IMG/VR virus record: IMGVR_UViG_3300007519_000089
Span: 1 to 22,089 of that record
Length of the DNA stretch: 22,089 nt
Direction: 5' to 3' (one strand)
Source of the DNA: a virus
In this document: positions 8,497-15,143 of the stretch, piece after piece
How positions within the stretch are numbered: position 1 is the stretch's first letter
Layout of the letters: every line of letters starts with the position of its first letter
Notes under the pieces: generated by a model
Databases searched by the model: none
What the model saw: the letters and a program-made list of their open reading frames with translations, nothing else
Told to the model about the DNA's origin: nothing
Program-made: the position numbers and the translations under genes

Positions 8497-9036
8497 ATGT
8501 CATATATCCAATATGGATGCGGCGACCTTCCTAACCATGAGTTAGTGCCGTGTGGCGTATATCCTAAAGGCGGCATTTCGGCGATTGGGATTCTGGAAAC
8601 AGATCACACCATCACCGACTTTACAAACGCCGCGCAATATACCGCCGCGATAGCGAACAACTCGCTGAATGTTATTAAGAACATTCGGGGCAATGTTCCC
8701 GACCCCTCCCCCGTTGAAGGCGACAACCCTGTAGGTTGCGGCCCTGATACGATTCTCAACGGCTTTAATTGGACAGCAAATTGGATGGATGCCAACGTAA
8801 CGAGCGGCAACATTGATTTTTACAACCAATTGAACACCCGCACGACCTTTCTGATAATTTATCTTTGCGATGAAGACACGGTCATGGTTGTTGAGCGTGC
8901 CGTTAATTACATCGGTTTTAACACCGTACCGGCAAGCAACAAAGAGTTGCAGATGTTTAACGCCACCGCGCGCGCATCGTTAAGTGCGAACGGTTTACCG
9001 CTTAAATACGACGCTCCGGCGGGTATTTTCGAGTAA
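8497..9036 (+). CDS. Probable major tail tube protein
   Basis: A 179-aa soluble, beta-rich protein. DTILNGFNWTANWMDANV followed by NIDFYNQLNTRTTF and then strand-rich segments resembles what I know of tube proteins from Bacteroidota phages. It is transcribed as its own unit, with a TAnnTTTG element upstream and a strong terminator directly after, and has an eight-A leader immediately before the ATG, nearly identical to that of the major capsid gene. Both facts suggest high expression, as expected for a protein needed in many copies. It is unusual in lying after the tail-tip genes rather than before the tape measure gene. An alternative is another abundant virion protein, such as a head decoration protein. 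Confidence 0.6.
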   Translation: MSYIQYGCGDLPNHELVPCGVYPKGGISAIGILETDHTITDFTNAAQYTAAIANNSLNVIKNIRGNVPDPSPVEGDNPVGCGPDTILNGFNWTANWMDANVTSGNIDFYNQLNTRTTFLIIYLCDEDTVMVVERAVNYIGFNTVPASNKELQMFNATARASLSANGLPLKYDAPAGIFE

Positions 9037-9053
9037 GATGTTAAGCTGTTAAT

Positions 9054-9085
9054 AAAAAGCCCTTGCGATTGTAAGGGCTTTTTTT
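9054..9085 (+). terminator. Rho-independent terminator after tail tube gene
   Basis: An 11-bp stem, AAAAAGCCCTT (9054-9064) with AAGGGCTTTTT (9073-9083), an 8-base loop and a run of seven T (9079-9085). The A-rich 5' arm could also work on the opposite strand. It closes the tail tube transcript. Confidence 0.9.
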
Positions 9086-9103
9086 ATTTCAAAATGAATT
9101 GAC

Positions 9104-9111
9104 TAATTTTG
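9104..9111 (+). promoter_or_regulatory. Putative -7 promoter element of the glycan cassette
   Basis: TAATTTTG, within the extended motif CTAATTTTGAAA (9103-9114), immediately after the terminator. It is only 3 bases before the ATG at 9115. If it acts as the -7 element, the transcript starts near or inside that small gene, so the first mRNA would be leaderless or would miss the start. Confidence 0.5.
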
Positions 9112-9114
9112 AAA

Positions 9115-9285
9115 ATGAACAAAAAGATAAGGTTTACCGGCGGCGTTCAGATATACTCAGCCGTTGTAGGCGAATTGGCTACCAAGGGCTATTGGTTGCC
9201 ACGCGTCGACCTTGCTGAATTCGAGGCAGGAGATATAAGCTTTGAAGTCAACCACAAACACAAAAAAATGATACGTATACGATGA
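9115..9285 (+). CDS. Small basic hypothetical protein, 56 aa
   Basis: Starts MNKKIRFTGGVQIYS, contains LPRVDLAEFEAGD, and ends with a basic tail (HKHKKMIRIR). No recognised domain or membrane segment. Codons are similar to those of the neighbours and the gene fills the gap between a terminator/promoter and the glycosyltransferase genes. Its stop overlaps the next small ORF as ATGA (9282-9285). If the TAATTTTG at 9104-9111 is a promoter, translation would be leaderless or use an upstream transcript. Confidence 0.55.
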   Translation: MNKKIRFTGGVQIYSAVVGELATKGYWLPRVDLAEFEAGDISFEVNHKHKKMIRIR

Positions 9286-9368
9286 TATGCTTCAATTACG
9301 ACAGGCATAAACGCTTCATTACATACATGATAACCAAGGCTCAAAGCATACACTTTATAGCCCTATGA
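9282..9368 (+). CDS. 28-codon ORF bridging to the glycosyltransferase gene
   Basis: Begins MICFNYDRHKRF, is basic and aromatic, and has no recognisable domain. It overlaps the previous stop as ATGA and its TGA (9366-9368) lies one base before the ATG at 9370. Its main role may be to carry ribosomes across the gap so that the glycosyltransferase is translated by reinitiation. It may not make a functional peptide. Confidence 0.4.
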   Translation: MICFNYDRHKRFITYMITKAQSIHFIAL

Positions 9369-9369
9369 C

Positions 9370-10311
9370 ATGACGAAAAAAACAAGTGAAACAGGCATAT
9401 TGCTAATGGCTTTCGGTAAGCCGCAATACGCTCAAATGGCGTTCAATATGGCTTTGTCAATAAAAGCGCACGGCACGACGGCACGCATTCAGCTAGTGCA
9501 TGACGACTCGGTAAAAGGACTTAGGCACGATCAGCTTTGGCCGTTTGATATACTCACGCCGATCAAGCACGACGACCTGTATAGCGGGGCTTCAATGAAT
9601 CCGGGCAGGGCAAAAACACGGATGGACTTTTATACCGAGTTTGAAAATACGATATACTTAGATGTCGACGGTATATGCTTAAAACCGATACAGCCTTTGA
9701 TTGACCACATGGACGCGCTTAGCGGCTATTACTACGTTCAATCGGCTAATTGGTACGAGCCGAGCAACGCCGTGCCTACACACAACTTGAAGCGTGACGG
9801 CTTAGCTTTCCCGCAAATGCAGTGGGCTTTGCCTGAAAAGATATGGCAAGTCCACGGACTGAAAGAAGATGCTGAGGTAACGGCTATCAATTCATCGTTC
9901 ACCTATTTCAGAAAGAACGAATCGAAAGCATTCTTTGATAGCGTCCGCGACAACATCGACAACGGATTAAAGCCCGGCGAATACAGTTTGTTGTGGGGCG
10001 GCACGTACCCCGACGAACTAGCATTTAACATCGCGTGCGCTCAACACGAAGTAAACCCGTCGGCTATGCTCAATCCGATATGGTTTCAATTCGGCAAGCC
10101 GCTTACTAAGCCCGCCGAAATGACTGCTAACTACTATTTTTTGGGCTTGTACGGAGGCGCACACGTTACCCACAGTTCGGCGGGTGACTATTACGACAGG
10201 CTTATGTTCGGGTATTGCCGCAATATGGGGCTAACACATCAGTTCAAATGGCACTTCCTTAGCAAGGCAAAGCACCAAGGCAAAAGCACTCAGTTAAAGC
10301 GGTTAAACTAA
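9370..10311 (+). CDS. GT8-like glycosyltransferase
   Basis: A 313-aa predicted GT-A fold enzyme that would move a sugar from a nucleotide sugar to an acceptor. The N-terminus ILLMAFGKPQYAQMAFNMALSIK has the alternating strand/helix of a nucleotide-binding fold, and YLDVDGICLKPI holds a DxD-type metal-binding motif (Asp98, Asp100), as in glycogenin/GT8 relatives. SSFTYFRKNES and the later DELAFNIACAQ fit the acceptor side of this family. No membrane anchor, so it should act in the cytoplasm. First enzyme of a five-enzyme sugar-modification cassette; the following GT2 gene starts one base after its TAA. The sugar and acceptor cannot be read from the sequence. Confidence 0.75.
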   Translation: MTKKTSETGILLMAFGKPQYAQMAFNMALSIKAHGTTARIQLVHDDSVKGLRHDQLWPFDILTPIKHDDLYSGASMNPGRAKTRMDFYTEFENTIYLDVDGICLKPIQPLIDHMDALSGYYYVQSANWYEPSNAVPTHNLKRDGLAFPQMQWALPEKIWQVHGLKEDAEVTAINSSFTYFRKNESKAFFDSVRDNIDNGLKPGEYSLLWGGTYPDELAFNIACAQHEVNPSAMLNPIWFQFGKPLTKPAEMTANYYFLGLYGGAHVTHSSAGDYYDRLMFGYCRNMGLTHQFKWHFLSKAKHQGKSTQLKRLN

Positions 10312-10941
10312 ATGAAGGTATCAATTATCACAACCTGCAAGGGGCGGCTTGACCACCTTAAGCAGTGCTTACCGAGTTGGTTTAACCAATCCTTTGCAGA
10401 TGTCGAGATTGTAATGGTGGATTACAACTGCCCTGAGCAAAGCGGCGACTACTGCGACTGCTTAGGCGAGGGTATTGTAGTTGTCCGCCCTGAGGGTATC
10501 GGTAAGTATTTTAACCTTAGCCATGCCCGTAATATCGGCGCGCTATCTGCAAGCGGTGATGTAATGTTCTTTATTGACGCTGACACGACGCTCGACAACG
10601 ATTTTATTCAGCACCACGTCGATAACGTGCTTGTCGACGGTAGGTTCTTATCGGGGTGGTTCTACGGCGACGCAACAGGTAGCTGCATTGTATGGGCGCG
10701 TGACTTTAAAACGGTGCGGGGCTTCAATGAAAACGTCGAAGGGTGGGGTTTTGACGACATAGACTTCTATAAGCGTTTAGAGGCTAATGGCATTGAGCAG
10801 AAAGGCTTTGAACGTGGTATCGTCACTATTAAGCACGGCGACGAAGACAGGGTGAAGCATTACCACAGCAGTAATTTAAGGGCAACAGATATGAACAACC
10901 AAAGAAAAACGAAGCAAAAATTTATAAGTTGTATATTATGA
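10312..10941 (+). CDS. GT2 family glycosyltransferase
   Basis: A 209-aa GT-A enzyme. MKVSIITTCKGRLDHLKQCLPSW is a classic GT2 N-terminus, FIDADTT carries the DxD metal-binding motif (Asp89, Asp91), and NVEGWGFDDIDFYKRL (motif at 144-151) is the pattern of galactosyl/GalNAc-transferase C-terminal domains, where the second acidic pair lies near the acceptor. There is no membrane segment. It is short compared with many GT2 proteins, but both halves of the catalytic domain are present. Its stop overlaps the next start (ATGA, 10938-10941). Together with the neighbours it suggests stepwise building of a short glycan; Gal/GalNAc or Glc-type specificity is only a guess. Confidence 0.85.
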   Translation: MKVSIITTCKGRLDHLKQCLPSWFNQSFADVEIVMVDYNCPEQSGDYCDCLGEGIVVVRPEGIGKYFNLSHARNIGALSASGDVMFFIDADTTLDNDFIQHHVDNVLVDGRFLSGWFYGDATGSCIVWARDFKTVRGFNENVEGWGFDDIDFYKRLEANGIEQKGFERGIVTIKHGDEDRVKHYHSSNLRATDMNNQRKTKQKFISCIL

Positions 10942-11483
10942 AAGTGACTTGGAAAGACTTAAAGGGGTGGTTCGACTTCCCATCAATTTACGACCGCGCA
11001 ATTGAAACCGCGCCACGCGGGGCGACGCTTGTCGAGGTCGGCGTGGCTTACGGGCGGTCAATCAATTACATGGCGACGCAGTCTAAGCTTGCCGATAAGG
11101 CGTTGAAGATTGTTGGCGTGGACTTGTTCATGGGTAGCGTTAAGGAAAAGCCCGGCACGTACGCAAAGGATATGTTTGACCAATTTGTTCACGGCGTTCA
11201 CGCGTGCGGTAATAACGACGTAATAAGAACGCTTTTAGGCGATAGTGCCGAGTCGGCAAAGAACTTCAAAGACAAAAGCTGCCACCTCGTATTTATCGAC
11301 GCGTCACACACATACGACGAGGTAAAGCGGGACTTGATCGCGTGGCTGCCCAAAGTATCGCGTGGCGGTATATTCGCCGGTCACGACATAGACGCCGAGG
11401 GTGTGCGCAAAGCCGTCAATGAGGTATTAGGCAAGGAAGGCGTTGATTGGGTTATCGAGGGCAGAAGTTGGGTGATGTCATGA
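10938..11483 (+). CDS. Class I SAM-dependent methyltransferase
   Basis: A 181-aa protein with a Rossmann methyltransferase core. VEVGVAYGRS (residues 32-41) is the SAM-binding motif I, IVGVDLF is the acidic end of strand 2, HLVFIDASHTYDEVKRDL (about 116-133) is the motif around strand 4, and GGIFAGHDID (His149, Asp150) follows strand 5. This pattern matches the Methyltransf_24 group found in sugar and secondary-metabolite pathways. I chose the ATG at 10938 because it overlaps the GT2 stop as ATGA; a TTG three codons upstream is less likely. In context it probably methylates a sugar, but protein or small-molecule targets cannot be excluded. Confidence 0.85.
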   Translation: MKVTWKDLKGWFDFPSIYDRAIETAPRGATLVEVGVAYGRSINYMATQSKLADKALKIVGVDLFMGSVKEKPGTYAKDMFDQFVHGVHACGNNDVIRTLLGDSAESAKNFKDKSCHLVFIDASHTYDEVKRDLIAWLPKVSRGGIFAGHDIDAEGVRKAVNEVLGKEGVDWVIEGRSWVMS

Positions 11484-11584
11484 AGCGCAACAAGATTTAT
11501 TATAACGACCCTGAATATTGGGAAATAGCCGTGGCAATTATTTTATTTGGCGCAATAGCGTTTTTGTTCATCGCTTTTGCTTAG
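11480..11584 (+). CDS. 34-aa single-pass membrane miniprotein
   Basis: A short gene overlapping the methyltransferase stop as ATGA. The N-terminal half is charged and aromatic (MKRNKIYYNDPEYWEI), followed by one hydrophobic helix of about 18 residues (AVAIILFGAIAFLFIAFA) that ends the protein. The positive N-terminus suggests an N-in orientation. It ends at TAG 11582-11584, which is also the first bases of a promoter-like TAGTTTTG. It could recruit the cassette enzymes to the membrane or be an accessory lysis or superinfection protein; no evidence separates these. Confidence 0.6.
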   Translation: MKRNKIYYNDPEYWEIAVAIILFGAIAFLFIAFA

Positions 11585-11589
11585 TTTTG
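11582..11589 (+). promoter_or_regulatory. Putative -7 promoter element upstream of a terminator
   Basis: TAGTTTTG, in the extended motif TTAGTTTTGAAT (11581-11592). TTTG at 11563-11566 lies 15 bases upstream. It sits just before a terminator (11624-11655), so a transcript from here would be only about 60 bases unless read through. It may be a duplicated copy of the element at 11670-11677. Confidence 0.35.
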
Positions 11590-11623
11590 AATCGGTTTAG
11601 TTATTGGCTTTGAGGTCAAGGTG

Positions 11624-11655
11624 AAAGCCGCTCAATTTTGGGCGGCTTTTTTTTA
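11624..11655 (+). terminator. Rho-independent terminator inside the glycan cassette
   Basis: Stem AAAGCCGC (11624-11631) with GCGGCTTT (11642-11649), a 10-base loop and a T run extending to about 11654. It ends the first half of the cassette (GT8-like, GT2, methyltransferase, miniprotein). Confidence 0.85.
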
Positions 11656-11669
11656 TAACTTGTTTTGCT

Positions 11670-11677
11670 TAGTTTTG
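11670..11677 (+). promoter_or_regulatory. Putative -7 promoter element of the second cassette half
   Basis: TAGTTTTG, in the extended motif TTAGTTTTGAAA (11669-11680), directly after a terminator and 21 bases before the ATG at 11699. No convincing TTG at -33 was seen. Confidence 0.55.
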
Positions 11678-11698
11678 AAAAACTTACGACAAAACCGA

Positions 11699-11869
11699 AT
11701 GACATACTCCATACAAATCGATGGGCAAACAGTAAGCAAGGCAGCAGATGAAAGCACGCGCGACATCATTTTTACCGCTATAAAAAAAGCCCACCCATAC
11801 AAGCTTGTTACATGGTCTGTTATAAAAGCCGGAACCACCAAATGTTGCGGAGCAATAGAAAAGGCATGA
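11699..11869 (+). CDS. Small hypothetical protein, 56 aa
   Basis: Starts MTYSIQIDGQTVSKAADEST. The frame is open back to 11621, but that extension would run through the terminator and promoter, so I place the start at the ATG at 11699. The protein looks like a small alpha/beta domain (strand, helix RDIIFTAIKKAH, strand), with Cys-Cys near the C-terminus. No known family recognised. Its stop overlaps the fucosyltransferase-type gene as ATGA (11866-11869). Confidence 0.6.
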   Translation: MTYSIQIDGQTVSKAADESTRDIIFTAIKKAHPYKLVTWSVIKAGTTKCCGAIEKA

Positions 11870-12717
11870 AGCGCAAAAAGGTTCGAGTCGTGACAAATTG
11901 GTGTAGTTCGTTTGACATACACGACAGGATAATTGACCAATTTTGCGCCGATAAAACAACCCTCGGCTTTGAATTTACCGCCTCGGATGATTACGACTAC
12001 CTAGTCGCATTCAACGATATGAGGGGCTTTACGCCGTTAGTTCCTAAATCCAATATCTTAGGCTTCATTCAAGAGCCACCAAACCATGCGCATTTTTACG
12101 ACACGAAATTAGCGGACAGCTGCGAATTGGTTTACACCTGCGCCGCGCCACATCAATATCCTGTTTATAGCGATAACATGAAAGGCTTTCCGTGCGGTAT
12201 GTTCTTTCACATGGGCGGTGATATACTCGATTATTTCGGTAAGCCCGAAAAAACTAAAGACGTGTCAATGATTACCAGCGGCATACGTGGCGGCTTCTAC
12301 GAACACCGCCGCAACCTTGCCTCTTATCTTCACCGTAGCGGCACGGCTGATGTTTTCGGCAGGGGGCTATCGACAGGTAAAGGCACGCTGCAAAACAAAG
12401 CAGACGGGCTAATGCCCTACAAGTTTAGCGTGTGCATGGAGAACGGAATATACGAAGGATACATTTCAGATAAGATTATAGACGCTGTTTTGTGCGACGC
12501 GATACCCATCTATGTAGGTGCGCCTGATGTTGCTGCATTCATTCCTTTTGCCATTGTACTCGATAACTTTACCAATCCAAAGCGAGCCGCTGCGGACATA
12601 AAAGAAATCATTCAGTCGGTAAATTACGACGCTATCTACCCAAAGATGCAAGCGTTTAAAAAGCTATATTTAAGCAAGCATTCAATACTAACTAAGATTA
12701 ACGAGTTTGTAAAATGA
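11866..12717 (+). CDS. GT10 family (fucosyltransferase-type) glycosyltransferase
   Basis: A 283-aa GT-B type enzyme. The hallmark GT10 donor-binding block is clear at about residues 185-220: YKFSVCMENGIYEGYISDK followed by IIDAVLCDAIPIYVGAP, matching the family pattern YKF...EN...dY.tEK...al..g.iPvy.Ga. GT10 members transfer fucose from GDP-fucose in alpha-1,3/4 linkage, although some use other sugars. The usual Thr-Glu before the Lys is Ser-Asp here, a conservative change. I chose the ATG that overlaps the previous stop as ATGA; the upstream in-frame extension to 11812 lies inside the preceding gene. No membrane anchor. It suggests a fucose-like cap on the glycan built by the cassette. Confidence 0.85.
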   Translation: MKRKKVRVVTNWCSSFDIHDRIIDQFCADKTTLGFEFTASDDYDYLVAFNDMRGFTPLVPKSNILGFIQEPPNHAHFYDTKLADSCELVYTCAAPHQYPVYSDNMKGFPCGMFFHMGGDILDYFGKPEKTKDVSMITSGIRGGFYEHRRNLASYLHRSGTADVFGRGLSTGKGTLQNKADGLMPYKFSVCMENGIYEGYISDKIIDAVLCDAIPIYVGAPDVAAFIPFAIVLDNFTNPKRAAADIKEIIQSVNYDAIYPKMQAFKKLYLSKHSILTKINEFVK

Positions 12718-13325
12718 AGACAATACACGCAACGATAGCCAAACTTATTGCCACAGGCGGTAAGGTGATATTTGAGATAGGCGCACATAAAGGCGAGGAC
12801 ACAGCGCACCTTGCATCGATTAAAGGCAGCGTCGTTCATGCCTTTGAATGCGACCCGCGCAACATCTTAACGCGATTACCTGCTAACGTGCGCATCAATT
12901 ACAGCGCGGTATCTAACCACAACGGCACTCAGGACTTTTGGCTATCCGAAAAGCCAGGCGCGCAATGGACTTGCAGCAGCAGCTTGTTGCTACCAAAGAA
13001 GCACTTAGAGGAACACCCGCAAATCAAGTTCGACCGCCGCGTAGAGGTAAGATGCACAACGCTCGACACGTACTGCGAATCGAATAGAATCGAAGCAATA
13101 GACTTTATTTGGATGGACGTACAAGGCGCGGAACACCTCGTATTTGAAGGCGGCAATTCTATACTGAAAAACACGCATTTCATATTCACCGAATACGCCG
13201 ACAACGAGCAGTTTAGAACTCAAAAACCATTGGCGGATTTATTACTAATTTTGGGTAAGAATTGGCGCGTTGTCGAGAAGTGGGATTATGACGTGCTGCT
13301 AATCAATGACAACTTTAAAATGTAA
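12714..13325 (+). CDS. FkbM family methyltransferase
   Basis: A 203-aa SAM-dependent O-methyltransferase. VIFEIGAHKGEDT (about residues 19-31) is motif I of FkbM proteins (usually DVGAN.G..T), HAFECDPRN is the strand-2 acidic motif, YSAVSNHNGTQDFW and TLDTYCE are typical FkbM central motifs, and DFIWMDVQGAEHLVFEGG (about 128-145) is the hallmark DVQG/DVEG.E..VL.G block. FkbM enzymes commonly O-methylate sugars or polyketides; beside three glycosyltransferases, sugar methylation is most likely. Starts by ATGA overlap with the GT10 gene. Last enzyme of the cassette; its 3' end carries a promoter-like TAATTTTG at 13246-13253 that could drive the head genes. Confidence 0.9.
   Translation: MKTIHATIAKLIATGGKVIFEIGAHKGEDTAHLASIKGSVVHAFECDPRNILTRLPANVRINYSAVSNHNGTQDFWLSEKPGAQWTCSSSLLLPKKHLEEHPQIKFDRRVEVRCTTLDTYCESNRIEAIDFIWMDVQGAEHLVFEGGNSILKNTHFIFTEYADNEQFRTQKPLADLLLILGKNWRVVEKWDYDVLLINDNFKM
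13246..13253 (+). promoter_or_regulatory. Possible -7 promoter element for head genes, inside coding sequence
   Basis: TAATTTTG followed by GGTAA, the same extension as at the 18362 element (TACTTTTGGGTAA). It lies near the end of the FkbM gene, 119 bases before the portal ATG. Being within coding sequence, it could be a chance match. Confidence 0.3.
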
Positions 13326-13329
13326 AGAT

Positions 13330-13368
13330 ATGTGTGGCTGCAAAAAAAAACCTAGAGGCAAAAGATGA
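13330..13368 (+). CDS. 12-codon ORF (MCGCKKKPRGKR) coupled to portal
   Basis: A tiny basic Cys-containing ORF starting four bases after the FkbM stop. Its TGA overlaps the portal ATG as ATGA (13365-13368). It resembles the start of the short CGCKK-type proteins I recall near head genes of Bacteroidota phages, here cut to 12 codons. It may be a remnant, or a translation bridge delivering ribosomes to the portal start. Confidence 0.35.
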   Translation: MCGCKKKPRGKR

Positions 13369-15143
13369 TTAACGACGAGCAAAACGTATCACCCTTAGAG
13401 GGCGCGCTAAATCATGTCGTTAAAGTGCTTAAAGGCACGAAGGGAGATGCTACGCCCGACTTTTACGACACCTATGCAGATTCTGTCAAGGTGGCCAGTA
13501 AGCTCCGGCCACACGCTGAATATGACTACTTCCCCGACGAACTTTTTGCGGAAAAAGCACCGAACCAAACCGCTGCTGAATTCACGTATCAAAAAGGGAT
13601 ATATCAGCCCGTAACCGTGCCTTACTTCCACAAAGCGGCTAACACCGCTTATCGGATATGGAACGAGCAGAACTACGATATTATTTGGGGTGAAGGCAAC
13701 GACGAGCAGCGCGACTACTTTTATAAGCAGTTTCCTTTCTGGGGCAACTTAGAAAGCTATTATAAACAGGTCGTCACGCCTCGCGACCTAACAGACCCGA
13801 ACGCGGTTATTGTTCACGTGCCTATAAACTTAGCGTTCACTGAGGAGGGTATATTCGATGACAGCAAGCGCGTTGAGGTAATAGCCGATTTATACCCGTG
13901 TGAGCGTGTATGGCTATTTGAAGACGATACCGAATGTATTATCGCGTCTTATGAACACTCGATGCTTGACGGTGATAAAACGGACGGCCTCGTATTGTGG
14001 TACTTTGATAAAAACGAAATCTACAAGCTTACGCAATACGGCAAAAAACAGGAATACACCTTTAACATCGAGCTGTATTATGCCCATAACCGCGACAAGA
14101 TGCCATGTCGTCGCCTTGGTGGCATTCCAATTCAAAGGCAAGATAACTTTTACTTTCAATCGTTCTTTAGCCCTGTTGTACCCGCTTTGAATCAAGCGCT
14201 ATGTGACAGCTCGACGCTATCAATATCTAAGTATAGCCACGCCTTTTTGCAAAAGTGGGAATACGTCGACGACTGCGAGGTGTGCGACGGCTCAGGCAAT
14301 GAAAGCTATCACATGGAAGGCTTCAACGAGCTAAAGACCCGTATCTGCTCAGGTTGCCACGGCGCGGGGGCTAAGCGTATGTTTTCCGCTTCGTCGGTTT
14401 ATCAAGTTCAATCTCCCACGAAATTCAATACCGAAAAGGAGAAAATGGCCATACCACCCGCGGGCTTTATTGACATAGACCATGGCATCCTTGACTTTTT
14501 GCAAACACAGGTCGAAAAGAATATACAAAGCGCCTTTGAGCTGTTGTCAATAGACGTAATGAACAGCGACAAAATCAGCGGGCGTGAAACGGCAACAGGC
14601 AAGGCAATAGACCGCGAGGAACTGTATTCGTTTTTACTCAGGTTTAGCGAAACGGTATTTAACTTATTTGAGTTTAGCGTTAACACAATCGGAGAAATGC
14701 GATTCGGCAAAGAATGGCAAGCGCCTTCAATCCGCTATCCGCAAAACTTTGAGATGCGAACCGATACGGAACTAACCGAGGAGCTAAAAGCCGCTCCCGA
14801 CTTCGCTAAACCGATGCTTGCCATGCAGTACGCAGGCGCGCGCTTCGCCACGCAAGAAAGCAAAGCGGACTTGCTTAAGATTTCGTTTTCGTTAGACTAC
14901 TTTTTCGGCAAAGAGGTCAAAGATGTGATAGCCCTCGTTTCGTCAGGCATTGCGCCGAAATGGAAGGCGACGCTTCACAACGAAATGATGTCTATAATCC
15001 GCGAAGCTATTGCCGGTAACGCTACGTTCATGGACTTAGACGCTATCGAGCGTCAAGCGATTGTCGATGCGATAGCTCAGGCAAGAACGCCCGACAACGC
15101 GAGGTTAACGCCGGAGCAAATCCTTTCGGAAATTATAATATGA
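13365..15143 (+). CDS. Portal protein with DnaJ-like zinc motif
   Basis: The portal forms the ring at the unique capsid vertex through which DNA enters and leaves, and docks the terminase. Assignment comes from size (592 aa), from position before the Mu F-like protein, scaffold and capsid genes, and from portal-like composition: an N-terminal acidic, Tyr/Phe-rich domain, a central beta-rich wing (about 150-300), the helical stretch LDFLQTQVEKNIQSAFELLS leading to ISGRETATGKAIDREELYSF (typical portal stem/crown helices), and an Ala/Gln-rich C-terminus. Odd feature: CEVCDGSG (Cys304, Cys307) and CSGCHGAG (Cys328, Cys331) form two CxxCxGxG repeats, as in the DnaJ zinc-binding domain. Start by ATGA overlap with the 12-codon ORF; stop overlaps the next gene as ATGA. 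Confidence 0.82.
   Translation: MINDEQNVSPLEGALNHVVKVLKGTKGDATPDFYDTYADSVKVASKLRPHAEYDYFPDELFAEKAPNQTAAEFTYQKGIYQPVTVPYFHKAANTAYRIWNEQNYDIIWGEGNDEQRDYFYKQFPFWGNLESYYKQVVTPRDLTDPNAVIVHVPINLAFTEEGIFDDSKRVEVIADLYPCERVWLFEDDTECIIASYEHSMLDGDKTDGLVLWYFDKNEIYKLTQYGKKQEYTFNIELYYAHNRDKMPCRRLGGIPIQRQDNFYFQSFFSPVVPALNQALCDSSTLSISKYSHAFLQKWEYVDDCEVCDGSGNESYHMEGFNELKTRICSGCHGAGAKRMFSASSVYQVQSPTKFNTEKEKMAIPPAGFIDIDHGILDFLQTQVEKNIQSAFELLSIDVMNSDKISGRETATGKAIDREELYSFLLRFSETVFNLFEFSVNTIGEMRFGKEWQAPSIRYPQNFEMRTDTELTEELKAAPDFAKPMLAMQYAGARFATQESKADLLKISFSLDYFFGKEVKDVIALVSSGIAPKWKATLHNEMMSIIREAIAGNATFMDLDAIERQAIVDAIAQARTPDNARLTPEQILSEIII

Noticed and set aside
11621-11698. N-terminal extension of the 56-aa gene at 11699
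   Set aside because: It starts within a terminator hairpin and crosses a TAGTTTTG element; the ATG at 11699 is better.
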